Shown here in pieces: positions 18,505-26,884 of a stretch of DNA of 64,000 bases. The stretch covers positions 62,001-126,000 of the forward strand of contig NZ_URAR01000004.1 of assembly GCF_900545795.1 (NCBI RefSeq), in the 5' to 3' direction. Position numbers and translations under genes: made by a program. Source of the DNA: an uncultured Veillonella sp. (GTDB lineage: Bacteria; Bacillota; Negativicutes; Veillonellales; Veillonellaceae). The notes beneath the pieces were generated by a model. The model searched no databases, was not told the DNA's origin, and saw only the letters and a program-made list of their open reading frames with translations. Numbering within the stretch: position 1 is the stretch's first letter; each line of letters begins with the position of its first letter.

Positions 18505-19287
18505 TTAGCCTTGACCGTCTTGTACCATTTCGCGGGAATCAGATACCATTTGATTTAAAGCTTGATCAGCCGCGTCTTGGTGCTCGCCTTGGTCATCTAA
18601 AGATTCGCCTTGGCGACCTTCTAAGATAGCATCAGCCATTTTGCCAGTTAATAATTTAACGGCACGAATAGCGTCATCGTTAGCAGGGATTGGGAAATCG
18701 ATTTCATCTGGGTCACAGTTAGTGTCAACAGTTGCTACTACTGGGATACCTAATTTCTTAGCTTCTGCGATAGCGATGCGTTCTTTTTTAGGGTCAACTA
18801 CGAATAAAGCACCTGGCATTTTAGGCATATCTTTAATACCGCCAAGGTATTTTTCTAGTTTTTCCATTTCATGACGAAGACCGATTACTTCTTTTTTAGG
18901 AAGAAGTTCGAATGTACCATCTTCAGCCATTTTTTCTAATTCTTTTAAACGTTTAACGCGAAGTTCGATAGTTTTGTAGTTAGTTAACATACCACCTAAC
19001 CAACGTTCGTTAACGAAGTACATACCGGAACGTTCTGCTTCTTCTTTAACGGATTCTTGAGCTTGTTTTTTAGTACCTACGAAAAGTACTACTTCGCCGT
19101 TTTGAGCTACTTCACGTAAGAAGTCATAAGCTTCTTCTACTTTTTTAACTGTTTTTTGAAGGTCAATGATATAAATACCATTGCGTTCAGTGAAGATGTA
19201 CTTAGCCATCTTAGGGTTCCATCTTCTAGTTTGGTGACCGAAATGTACACCGGCCTCCAATAATTGTTTCATTGATACTACTGCCAT
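18505..19287 (-). CDS. rpsB: 30S ribosomal protein S2
   Basis: 260 residues. Typical S2 blocks: LLEAGVHFGHQTRRWNPKM at the N-terminus, FVGTKKQAQESV, NERWLGGMLTN and the C-terminal half with IPVVATVDTNCDPDEID. It is followed by tsf as in most bacteria. The ATG follows an AGGAGG (7 nt). A ~100-nt leader and a strong promoter (19398-19427) lie upstream. Confidence 0.98.
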   Translation of the reverse strand: MAVVSMKQLLEAGVHFGHQTRRWNPKMAKYIFTERNGIYIIDLQKTVKKVEEAYDFLREVAQNGEVVLFVGTKKQAQESVKEEAERSGMYFVNERWLGGMLTNYKTIELRVKRLKELEKMAEDGTFELLPKKEVIGLRHEMEKLEKYLGGIKDMPKMPGALFVVDPKKERIAIAEAKKLGIPVVATVDTNCDPDEIDFPIPANDDAIRAVKLLTGKMADAILEGRQGESLDDQGEHQDAADQALNQMVSDSREMVQDGQG

Positions 19288-19397
19288 GTTGGCACCTCCT
19301 GTTAATAAACCTCCGCAGCTTCATATCCAATAGAAAATCAGGAAAAGCCCTGACACAGATGTTGGATCAGTCTGCGTGCGTAATTTCATACTTTAAG

Positions 19398-19427
19398 AGT
19401 ATAGCACAAGCCCCCTTGCCATGGCAA
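19398..19427 (-). promoter_or_regulatory. Promoter for rpsB-tsf
   Basis: Minus strand TTGCCA, 18-nt spacer, TATACT, with a TGC extended -10. The predicted start is about 100 nt before rpsB. The -35 hexamer lies inside the 22-bp palindrome at 19411-19432. Confidence 0.68.
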
Positions 19428-19432
19428 GGGGG
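19411..19432. repeat. Perfect 22-bp palindrome between the autotransporter and rpsB
   Basis: CCCCCTTGCC joined to its exact complement through AT, with no loop and no flanking T-run on either strand. It lies 12 nt beyond the autotransporter stop and covers the rpsB -35. It could terminate the autotransporter transcript weakly, act as an operator, or both. Confidence 0.8.
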
Positions 19433-19444
19433 AAAAGCATTAAA

Positions 19445-21520
19445 TTATAATCCTACTTTTGTCATAAGAAGTTCAAGTTTAGCTTTTAATTCTTGATTTT
19501 CTTGTTCTAATTTACTGATGCGTGTATCAGCAGTTTGTTTTTCTTTTTCTAAACTTGTAATCTGATCTTGCATTACATACACCGTACTAATAGGCGCCAT
19601 GCGTTCGTCATTGAGTAAAACGCGACGTTTTTGATTAGGGCCTACTTTAAAAGTAGCTGACACATTGTACATATTATCATTATTACCAACGCTTGTGCCA
19701 AAGGCGAAAAGCACATCTTCATTTGGCTGATAGGAAGCACCTAACGCTAAGGCAGAGGCATCGCGATAGAAACCACCGGCTACAGAGAAGTTCAATTTGC
19801 TACTTGGATCAAACGCCAAATTGCGAAGACCCGCTAAAGCAGCAGACATAGCGCCTACATCACGCACTTCTCCACGCACTTCCTGGTAATTTCGCTCCAT
19901 GCCATTGACACGGCCATCTATATCATCTACGCGATTATTTAAATCATCAATTTGCTCTGTATGTGTATTAATAGTATTAGTATTAGAATTTACCTGATTT
20001 TTTAAATTGCTAATATCACCTGTATTCACCGTAACTTGATTGCCAATTTGACTAATGTTAGCATCATTTTGATCGATATACTCCCGTACAGAGGACGCTA
20101 CAGATTTTAATTGCGCCACATTAACAGCATCACTATCTTCTGAACCGGCTGCTACATGTGTAATTTGACGAGTTGCATCATCACTGCCTACTGACACAGC
20201 ACCTAGACTGCCTTTTACAGTAGCCTTAATAGCCTCTTTATCAGCATCAGTAGCGGTAGCTGAACCATATACTTCATTACTAGCAGCGCTAGCAGTATCA
20301 GATACCTTGACATCACTTAGAGCCTCTCTAGTAGCTGTAGCAGCGCTACCTAAAGCTACGCCACCGGTTGCTGTGACGGAAGCATTGCTACCAAGAGCCG
20401 TGCCATTTTCAGCAGATACTACTGCTTTATAACCTAAACCAGCGCCATTTGCAGCTGTAGTACTAGCTTCTTTGCCAATAGCAATACCATTTGTAGCGGA
20501 TTCACTAACTACAGTGGAACGCCCCATAGAAATAGAATCTGATGAAGCCGCTTTATTGTTTGTACCAATGGAAATAGCAGAATAGCCTGTGGCACTTGGT
20601 GATGTTTTATTTGCCCCAATCATAGCGCCGATGGAAACTGCATAAGTACCAGTTGTTTGTACATTATATCCTAATGCGGTGGAATACTTTCCATCAGCAG
20701 TAGTAAGTGGGCCCACTGCTAAGGAGCCAACTCCATTAGCAATAGCAAGAGTACCAAGACTGGTAGCATATGTATTTAAAGCACGCGCATCATTACCTAC
20801 GGCCGTTGAATTAAGGCCAGTAGATTGTGAAATCGTCCCTAAAGCAGAAGAGCCCCAATTCGTAGCCACCGCCCCATTACCAAGAGCTACGCTAGATTCA
20901 CCAGATGCGGTAGAATTACGGCCTACAGCAGTAGATGCTAAACCATCCCCCTTTGCATTAGCCCCCACTGCCGTACCAAAACCACTGCCTACATGAGCAC
21001 CATTACCAATTGCTACAGCATTATTCATATTGTATTTTACATCATAATATGTATACGAATCAGCCATAGTGGCGTTATTACCAATGGCGATACTGCCATC
21101 GCCGATAGCACTAGCACCGTTGCCATATGCAGTAGCATAAGAACCATTAGCACTAGCACCGGCACCTACAGCAGTTGTTCCCGTCCAAGCGGCCTTAGCT
21201 TCATTGCCAATAGCAATGCCATTAGTGCCACTCAACAAGACCTTATTATTAGCATTCGCTTCAATATCATAGCGTTCATTATTGGCTACTGTAGCCCCCT
21301 TACCAATAGCAATACCATTATCAGAAGGTGTTGCTACTGAGGAATTGGGCCCCATGGCAATCCCATTATTAGCTTCTACAACAGGATCTTTACTATCTGT
21401 TAGACTATCCTTAATTACAATATCAGTAGATGCTGCGCCTACACTGGCTAAGCTACCTACTGCATAAAATGTACCTAACACCAAGGCAGACATAATTCTT
21501 TTACTTTTGTTACTACTCAT
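19445..21520 (-). CDS. Trimeric autotransporter adhesin (YadA/Hag type) with C-terminal coiled coil
   Basis: About 691 residues. A signal peptide (RIMSALVLGTFYAVGSLASVGAA) is followed by YadA-like head repeats from about 35 to 400 (GIAIG, TAVG, SVALG motifs), a neck motif (DAVNVAQLKS), an Asn-rich coiled-coil stalk (NQVNSNTNTINTHTEQ), and the four-strand membrane anchor near 563-627. After the last strand (MYNVSATFKVG) the chain continues for about 60 residues as a charged coiled coil ending TKVGL. That is unusual, because classical anchors end at the barrel. Start: ATG 21520 is preferred over an ATG six codons upstream, which lacks any ribosome site, though spacing from GGAG is long. Likely an outer-membrane adhesin, paralogous to its upstream neighbour. 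Confidence 0.93.
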   Translation of the reverse strand: MSSNKSKRIMSALVLGTFYAVGSLASVGAASTDIVIKDSLTDSKDPVVEANNGIAMGPNSSVATPSDNGIAIGKGATVANNERYDIEANANNKVLLSGTNGIAIGNEAKAAWTGTTAVGAGASANGSYATAYGNGASAIGDGSIAIGNNATMADSYTYYDVKYNMNNAVAIGNGAHVGSGFGTAVGANAKGDGLASTAVGRNSTASGESSVALGNGAVATNWGSSALGTISQSTGLNSTAVGNDARALNTYATSLGTLAIANGVGSLAVGPLTTADGKYSTALGYNVQTTGTYAVSIGAMIGANKTSPSATGYSAISIGTNNKAASSDSISMGRSTVVSESATNGIAIGKEASTTAANGAGLGYKAVVSAENGTALGSNASVTATGGVALGSAATATREALSDVKVSDTASAASNEVYGSATATDADKEAIKATVKGSLGAVSVGSDDATRQITHVAAGSEDSDAVNVAQLKSVASSVREYIDQNDANISQIGNQVTVNTGDISNLKNQVNSNTNTINTHTEQIDDLNNRVDDIDGRVNGMERNYQEVRGEVRDVGAMSAALAGLRNLAFDPSSKLNFSVAGGFYRDASALALGASYQPNEDVLFAFGTSVGNNDNMYNVSATFKVGPNQKRRVLLNDERMAPISTVYVMQDQITSLEKEKQTADTRISKLEQENQELKAKLELLMTKVGL

Positions 21521-21602
21521 TTTCTTGCAATACTCCATTTATCAACATTCACAACAACACAATGCAATACATAACTCATTATGTTATATTCACTAGGTAT
21601 TC

Positions 21603-21632
21603 ATTATAGAACATTTTTGATTATTTTTTCAA
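21603..21632 (-). promoter_or_regulatory. Promoter of the 19445-21520 autotransporter
   Basis: Minus strand TTGAAA, 18-nt spacer, TATAAT, about 80 nt upstream of the start codon. An inverted repeat ends one base upstream of the -35. Confidence 0.7.
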
Positions 21633-21633
21633 G

Positions 21634-21658
21634 TTATTATCTAAATTTAAGATAATAA
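21634..21658. promoter_or_regulatory. Inverted repeat abutting the -35 (possible operator)
   Basis: TTATTATCT, 7-nt AT spacer, AGATAATAA: a perfect 9-bp dyad placed where an activator or repressor would contact the promoter at 21603-21632. It resembles AT-rich dyads of several regulator families, so no regulator is named. Confidence 0.5.
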
Positions 21659-21975
21659 TTTTTATTAAACAAAAATCATGATTCATGTAACCGCTTTAAA
21701 ATACGTCATAGTAATTAATTTTAAATCTATATTTTTTCGTTTTTTAAACTTCATATTAACCAAAATATTTTTTATATAATGCCACTTTTGAAGAATTATT
21801 CTCTATAAGTTTTCTGTTTTTTTATCTTTCTTCATATATCTCTACTTTATATCTCCCTTTGATAAAAATTTTTCATTTTTACCTGCCGCCCCACCAGACT
21901 TATCAAAATGACCCAACGAGCATCATTGAGTGGTTTCCTATAACATTATCGACAATAGTCAACTAGCTCATCGAC

Positions 21976-22044
21976 AGTGCATATTGTGTTTTATAGAGAG
22001 TGCATATTGAGTTTTAACAAGAGTGCCCAGCTAGCAATATGAAG
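21976..22044. repeat. Tandem repeat, 23 bp x 2 plus a degenerate third
   Basis: Units at 21976 and 21999 share AGTGCATATTG and GTTTTA; a third starting AGTGC at 22022 is diverged. Exact 23-bp spacing. Confidence 0.7.
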
Positions 22045-22054
22045 ACAAAATAAA

Positions 22055-22144
22055 AGACTGGAATGACAAGTAATCAATGGTTTACCGCCTTTAGATACGT
22101 CATCTTAAGGAGTAAAACTTTTGACTACCTCATCATTCCAGTCT
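22055..22144 (-). terminator. Long hairpin terminator after the SLH autotransporter
   Basis: A 12-bp perfect outer stem (AGACTGGAATGA / TCATTCCAGTCT) encloses about 66 nt that continue to pair imperfectly (GTTTAC with GTAAAAC, CCTT with AAGG, AGAT with ATCT). On the minus strand TTTTATTTTG follows. It lies about 100 nt beyond the stop at 22243. Confidence 0.72.
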
Positions 22145-22242
22145 ATTTTCATTTTCTATACTAGTACAGCTCTACATATCAATATAGATTTACATACCAA
22201 ACTATATTATATGCCCATATATGGATTCTTTATTATGTAGTA

Positions 22243-24876
22243 CTACATTTTTGTATAGCCACCATATACGTCGCGACTTTCTTTATCTTCACTATTTACG
22301 CGAATACGCTCTACTTTATAGCGATCGCTTGGTTTGCCATGTACAAGATCTACACGGAAACGATCTGCTTTTTCTACAGCAATCATTTCATTGCTAAACT
22401 CTTCTGTAGCACGAGCCATATTGCCATCAATAATAGCACCATTTTGTAAGGCACGGTAAATAACTGCGGCAAATTCATAACGAGTCATAGACTGATTGCC
22501 CTTAAACTCGCCATCAGGATAACCTACTAACAAGCCTCTTTGAGCTAAAGAATTTACAAATTCATAAGCCCAATGGTTTTCTGGCACATCTGGGAAGTTC
22601 ACATTAGCTGCCAAGTTTGTGCTTTGTACACCATTCCCTTTAGCCTGATTACGCTGCTGTGCTTCTAATTGGTCAATGCGTGCTTTTAGTAATTCAATTT
22701 CCTTAGCCATCGCTACACGTGAACGAGATACGCCACTGCTTTGACCGATGTTAAAGTTTAAGCCAGCAGATACCATATTCTCACCATTTCCCATGGAAGA
22801 CGCTACATTTACCATTACATCTTCATTAGGTCGATAGAACGCACCAACAGCCATAGCATTAGCATTGCCATAGTTACCGTAACCTACGGAGAAACTCCAT
22901 TTATCATCTGGATTAAAGTCAAGTGGATGTAAGCCTGCTAAGGCAGCTGCACCAGCGCCCACTTTATCCATACGATTATCTAAGCTATTAATACGACCAT
23001 TTACACCATTTACACGATTATTTAAATCGCTAATTTGCTCTGTATGAGTATTAATTGTTTGCGTATTATTCGCAACCTGTGATTTTAAGTTGGAAATATC
23101 GCCTGTATTAATTTGTACTTGACCATTTAGATTTGTAACAGTGTCGCCAAGTTTACTAATATTATTCGTATTATTTGTAATGGAGTTTTTAACATCCTCA
23201 GCTAATGCAACAGTAAAAGTATGTTTAGTTTCATTGCCTTCTGCATCTGTACCAGCTGGTGTTTCTGTTACAGTAATACCATTGCCTTGTTTTACATCCA
23301 CTGCATTAGCATTTACATATTCTCTAACAGAAGTCTCTACAGACTTTAATTGCGCTACATTCACTGCATCGCTATTATCAGAGCCAGCTGCTACATTCGT
23401 AATTTGACGAGTAGCTCCGTCATTACCTACCGATACTGCACCTAGCGCCCCTTTTACTGTAGCTGCAATAGCTGCTTTAGCGGTGTCAGTACTATTCGCT
23501 GCCCCATAAACTTGATTATTAGAAGAGCTTGATGTGTTCGTCACCATTACATCGCTCAAAGCCCCACGAGTCGCTACGGACTCACTACCTAGCGCCACTC
23601 CACCAGCTACAGAGCTCTTAGCATTATGACCTACAGCTACGCTATCAGCTTCTGTACTTGCAGCATTACGACCTACTGCAATAGTATCCGTATTATTTGC
23701 TAGCGCGTCAGTGCCCACAGCTACAGAATAATCACCTGATGCGTTCCATTGTGCCAATTCAGTAGCATATGTACTGGTTTCACCGCCTTTAGTATACCAG
23801 GATTTTACACTTTTAGTGGAAGATCCAAGAGCAATAGCATTTTTACCACTCGCACCAGCTCCCCAGCCAGCTGCTAAGGATTGTGCACCAGTAGCAGCTG
23901 ACCCAGAACCTAAGGCAGCAGATTGTGCACCTAACGCTTCAGCACCATTCCCTAAGGCAGTAGCCTGTATACCAGAGGCATAACTATGAGTCCCCACAGC
24001 ACTGGCTGCATAATTCATTGATTTCGCATCATCACCTAAAGCTGTTGCTTGACTATGTAAAGCATAAGCTTTATAGCCTAATGCCGAAGCACCCCAACCA
24101 GATGCTTTTGTATCACCCCCAATGGCGACTGCATTATTACCTTGGTTTTCTAATTCGCCTAGATCAGCCTTATACTGCTGATTGTCAATTCGCAAATTAT
24201 CAATTTTAGCTTTTAACTCATTGGCATCTTTCTCAATGCTCGCATTGTACACCTTAGCATTTTGCCCATATACAGTACTTTTTACGCCATGGCCCCAAGC
24301 GCCATCGCCAATAACAGTAGAACTGTCTCCAGTAGCACTTACTCCATTACCAATAGCCACTGAATTATAGCCCTCTGCCTTAGCCGTAGTCCCTACAGCA
24401 ATCGCTTGGCTTCCTGATGTATAGGAATTAGTCCCAATAGCAATGGCATTTTGACCACTAGTCTTAGCTTTACCACCATTTGAAAGGTTATCTTTGTAAT
24501 CTGAATCTCTAACTACGTTAGCATTATAGCCAATAGCAATAGCATTAGCTGCAACTTCATCAATTTGTGCCGATGTGCCGGTGGCAATACTACGAACTGC
24601 TTGCGCTTTGGCCTCCAAACCTGTGGCAATACTACTAGCACCTTTAGCTATAGCCTTATTGCCAGCAGCCAATGAGTTTTCACCAGCAGATTCTGAATTA
24701 GGACCTATAGCTATACTATTATAGCCTGTATCTTTTGGAAGTGCTTGCGTAGAATAAACACTAATATAATCTGTCGCTGCACTTACTGTTACAACAGATC
24801 CTAAGGCATACATGGTGCCTAAGACTAACGCCGTAAGTTTCTTCCTATTATTTTTTTCATATACTTTTATTTTCAT
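22243..24876 (-). CDS. Trimeric autotransporter with C-terminal SLH domain
   Basis: 877 residues. N-terminal signal peptide (LTALVLGTMYALGSVVTVSAA), long YadA-like head with SIAIG/AVG repeats to about 480, neck motif DAVNVAQLKS, coiled-coil stalk, and membrane anchor near 639-702. Beyond the barrel come a short coiled coil (IELLKARIDQLEAQ) and an SLH domain at about 760-815 (FPDVPENHWAYEFVNSLAQ, GYPDGEFKGNQSMTRYEF), then a charged tail. SLH domains in Veillonella OmpM bind polyaminated peptidoglycan, so here the periplasmic tail likely ties the adhesin to the wall. The neck region is nearly identical to the downstream paralogue. Related Veillonella proteins mediate aggregation and biofilm formation. 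Confidence 0.93.
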   Translation of the reverse strand: MKIKVYEKNNRKKLTALVLGTMYALGSVVTVSAATDYISVYSTQALPKDTGYNSIAIGPNSESAGENSLAAGNKAIAKGASSIATGLEAKAQAVRSIATGTSAQIDEVAANAIAIGYNANVVRDSDYKDNLSNGGKAKTSGQNAIAIGTNSYTSGSQAIAVGTTAKAEGYNSVAIGNGVSATGDSSTVIGDGAWGHGVKSTVYGQNAKVYNASIEKDANELKAKIDNLRIDNQQYKADLGELENQGNNAVAIGGDTKASGWGASALGYKAYALHSQATALGDDAKSMNYAASAVGTHSYASGIQATALGNGAEALGAQSAALGSGSAATGAQSLAAGWGAGASGKNAIALGSSTKSVKSWYTKGGETSTYATELAQWNASGDYSVAVGTDALANNTDTIAVGRNAASTEADSVAVGHNAKSSVAGGVALGSESVATRGALSDVMVTNTSSSSNNQVYGAANSTDTAKAAIAATVKGALGAVSVGNDGATRQITNVAAGSDNSDAVNVAQLKSVETSVREYVNANAVDVKQGNGITVTETPAGTDAEGNETKHTFTVALAEDVKNSITNNTNNISKLGDTVTNLNGQVQINTGDISNLKSQVANNTQTINTHTEQISDLNNRVNGVNGRINSLDNRMDKVGAGAAALAGLHPLDFNPDDKWSFSVGYGNYGNANAMAVGAFYRPNEDVMVNVASSMGNGENMVSAGLNFNIGQSSGVSRSRVAMAKEIELLKARIDQLEAQQRNQAKGNGVQSTNLAANVNFPDVPENHWAYEFVNSLAQRGLLVGYPDGEFKGNQSMTRYEFAAVIYRALQNGAIIDGNMARATEEFSNEMIAVEKADRFRVDLVHGKPSDRYKVERIRVNSEDKESRDVYGGYTKM

Positions 24877-24949
24877 ACTTTATACTCTTTTACTCCATTC
24901 ACACAACACAGAATATATAACCATTCATATATTCCTTTTCTAGAAAATA

Positions 24950-24979
24950 ATTATAGTATATTCAATTATAACTAATCAA
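24950..24979 (-). promoter_or_regulatory. Promoter of the SLH autotransporter
   Basis: Minus strand TTGATT, 18-nt spacer, TATAAT, about 75-100 nt upstream of the start. It has the same geometry as the promoter at 21603-21632, but the upstream dyad is not conserved. Confidence 0.62.
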
Positions 24980-25074
24980 GTATTTATTCAAGAAAGTGAT
25001 TATAAAATTTAATCTATTAATTAAACTAATGCTCTGCACAATACAAAAGATAGGAATAAATAAATTTAAACAAC

Positions 25075-25116
25075 AAAAAACCTTATGTATTAAGCAGTTT
25101 CTTAATACATAAGGTT
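25075..25116 (-). terminator. Intrinsic terminator of the gluconate operon
   Basis: A 16-bp perfect stem AACCTTATGTATTAAG and its complement around a 6-nt loop, followed on the minus strand by TTTTTT. Confidence 0.92.
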
Positions 25117-25228
25117 TTAGTTTTACATCAGAGAGAAAGCATTAATTACATTAAACAGAAAGAAGTTTAACCCCTCATCAACCATTAATGATACAATGCC
25201 TTTCTCTTTATTTAAATTTCATATGGAA

Positions 25229-26548
25229 TTAAATAAATAAGTTCAATAGCTCAACGCCAATCAGACCACACACAGCGATGGATGTTTCTACAGCACACCA
25301 AGTGCGTACTGTTTGTTTAACCGATAAGCCAAAGAATTCTTTGAAGAGCCAGAAACCTGGGTCATTTGGAGGACTGAAGATAACACTACCAGCACCTACA
25401 GCTAATACCATCAATTCTGGACTTACACCAGTAGTCGCAATCAATGGTGCCACAATGCCACCAGCTGTCATAGCCGCTACCGTAGCAGAACCAACGGACA
25501 CGCGAATAACAGCAGCGATTAACCAAGCTAAGAACAATGGAGATAAGTTAGCATCTTTTACTAAAGAGCCAATGTATGTACCTACACCGCTATCAATGAG
25601 TACTTGTTTCAAAGCACCACCAGCACCTACGATGAAAAGAATCATAGCAACAGTTAAAATAGCTTTTTCTGATGTTTCCATAATATCCTTCATAGTTTTA
25701 CCGCGAGCAAAACCAAAAGTATAGAAAGCTACGATAATGGAAATGGACAAGGCCACACTTGGATCACCAATGAATTTAAGAATATGGTAAACCGCTGTCC
25801 CCTTAGGCACGCCCACCATTTGGCCTACTGTATTAATCGCCATTAAAATAACTGGTGTCAACGCAGTTAAAATACTGCTCCAGAATGAAGGCATTTCTTC
25901 TTCTGTAAATACTTTGTCATTATGAAGACCTTCTGGAATAGAAGTTTTAATACTTTTAGCTGTATTGTAAAGCAGTGGACCAGAAATAATTACAGTAGGA
26001 ATACCAATAATTAAACCATAAATTAAAGTTTTACCAATATCAGCATTAAATAATACAGAAATGGCTGTTGGGCCTGGATGCGGTGGCAAGAAACCATGTG
26101 TAACAGATAAGGCCGCTACCATAGGCATCCCCACTTCAAGAAGTGGAATATCAGCAGATACTGCAATAGTAAACACAAGTGGAATTAAAAGTACGAAACC
26201 GATTTCGTAGAATAGGGCAATACCAACAATAAAACCAGTTAAACAAACAGCCCATCTAACATTTTGACGACCAAAAATATTAATCAAAGTAGTAGCAATG
26301 CGCTGTGCACCACCACTGTCAGCCATCAATTTACCGAGAATCGCACCGAAGCCTACTACAATAGTCAAACCGCCTAATGTAGAGCCAAGGCCCTTTTGAA
26401 TGGTTGGGAAAATTTGATCAATCGGCAAGCCTTCCGCATAACCTACAATCACACATACCAACAGCAAGGATAAAAAGCTGTTCAATTTTAGTTTTACAAT
26501 CAAGAAGAATAGTAAAACAATACCTAATGCCAAAATAATGAGTGGCAT
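25229..26548 (-). CDS. gntP: Gluconate:H+ symporter, GntP family
   Basis: About 439 residues, strongly hydrophobic with about twelve membrane segments. GntP-family stretches include GGLTIVVGFGAILGKLMADSGGAQ, HGFLPPHPGPTA and the C-terminal SVIFSPPNDPGFWLFKE. The start at ATG 26548 is chosen because AAAGGAGG lies 7 nt upstream; a GTG six codons earlier includes that ribosome site in its coding frame. It follows an FGGY kinase and is separated from it by a hairpin, which together point to gluconate or a close aldonate as substrate. The exact sugar acid is inferred. Confidence 0.92.
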   Translation of the reverse strand: MPLIILALGIVLLFFLIVKLKLNSFLSLLLVCVIVGYAEGLPIDQIFPTIQKGLGSTLGGLTIVVGFGAILGKLMADSGGAQRIATTLINIFGRQNVRWAVCLTGFIVGIALFYEIGFVLLIPLVFTIAVSADIPLLEVGMPMVAALSVTHGFLPPHPGPTAISVLFNADIGKTLIYGLIIGIPTVIISGPLLYNTAKSIKTSIPEGLHNDKVFTEEEMPSFWSSILTALTPVILMAINTVGQMVGVPKGTAVYHILKFIGDPSVALSISIIVAFYTFGFARGKTMKDIMETSEKAILTVAMILFIVGAGGALKQVLIDSGVGTYIGSLVKDANLSPLFLAWLIAAVIRVSVGSATVAAMTAGGIVAPLIATTGVSPELMVLAVGAGSVIFSPPNDPGFWLFKEFFGLSVKQTVRTWCAVETSIAVCGLIGVELLNLFI

Positions 26549-26600
26549 TTTGACGCCTCCTTTCACAAAGGCAACACACTAATAAAAAATGAGTTCATAT

Positions 26601-26639
26601 TAAAACTTAGCTAGTCCAGCAAAGTCAGGCTAGCTAAGT
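26601..26639 (-). terminator. Hairpin between the kinase and gntP
   Basis: ACTTAGCTAG(T)CC pairs with GGCTAGCTAAGT (one bulge) around a ~10-nt loop, followed on the minus strand by TTTTAAT. It may be a partial terminator or a 3' end for the kinase message. Confidence 0.65.
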
Positions 26640-26719
26640 AATAACCATAAAATAAAGTTACAAAAATACAAACTGATGATGCAATGTTCACTGCAACATT
26701 CGATGTAACCCTAAATTAG

Positions 26720-26808
26720 ACCTTAAATATAACACTATTAGCCTAAAACATAACACTATTAGCCCTTAAACATAACACTATAAGCGCTTAAATGTAACGC
26801 TAAAATAG
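26720..26808. repeat. Tandem repeat, 21-24 bp x 4
   Basis: Units at 26720, 26742, 26763 and 26785 share TTAAA-ATAACACTATTAG-C with substitutions. They sit in the gap between the kinase gene and gntP. Confidence 0.75.
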
Positions 26809-26884
26809 ACTTTAAGATAGCTTCACTAGAATGTACAGCTTAGTAATCAATACAGTATAGATATAAGTTCTAAAGGCTCAGATA

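Larger units (their letters stand above)
21539..22242. other. 704-nt noncoding gap between the two autotransporter genes
   Basis: Contains the promoter and dyad of the downstream autotransporter (21603-21658), a 23-bp tandem repeat (21976-22044) and a long hairpin terminator of the upstream autotransporter (22055-22144). The stretch 21660-21975 is very AT-rich with no coding potential that I can support. Confidence 0.7.
24877..25228. other. 352-nt noncoding gap between the SLH autotransporter and gntP
   Basis: Holds the autotransporter promoter (24950-24979) and the gntP terminator (25075-25116). Nothing else was found; it is AT-rich without open frames of note. Confidence 0.7.
26549..26884. 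other. 336-nt noncoding gap between gluconokinase and gntP
   Basis: Contains the hairpin at 26601-26639 and the tandem repeat at 26720-26808; no open frame or clear promoter was recognised. Confidence 0.65.

Noticed and set aside
19288..19397. Riboswitch-like element in the rpsB leader
   Set aside because: Only a small stem (TCAGG/CCTGA) is visible, and no known riboswitch core matches; left as an ordinary leader.
25278..25724. Plus-strand open frame of 148 codons
   Set aside because: Fully antisense to the membrane-protein gene gntP; composition follows from that gene and no ribosome site is present.
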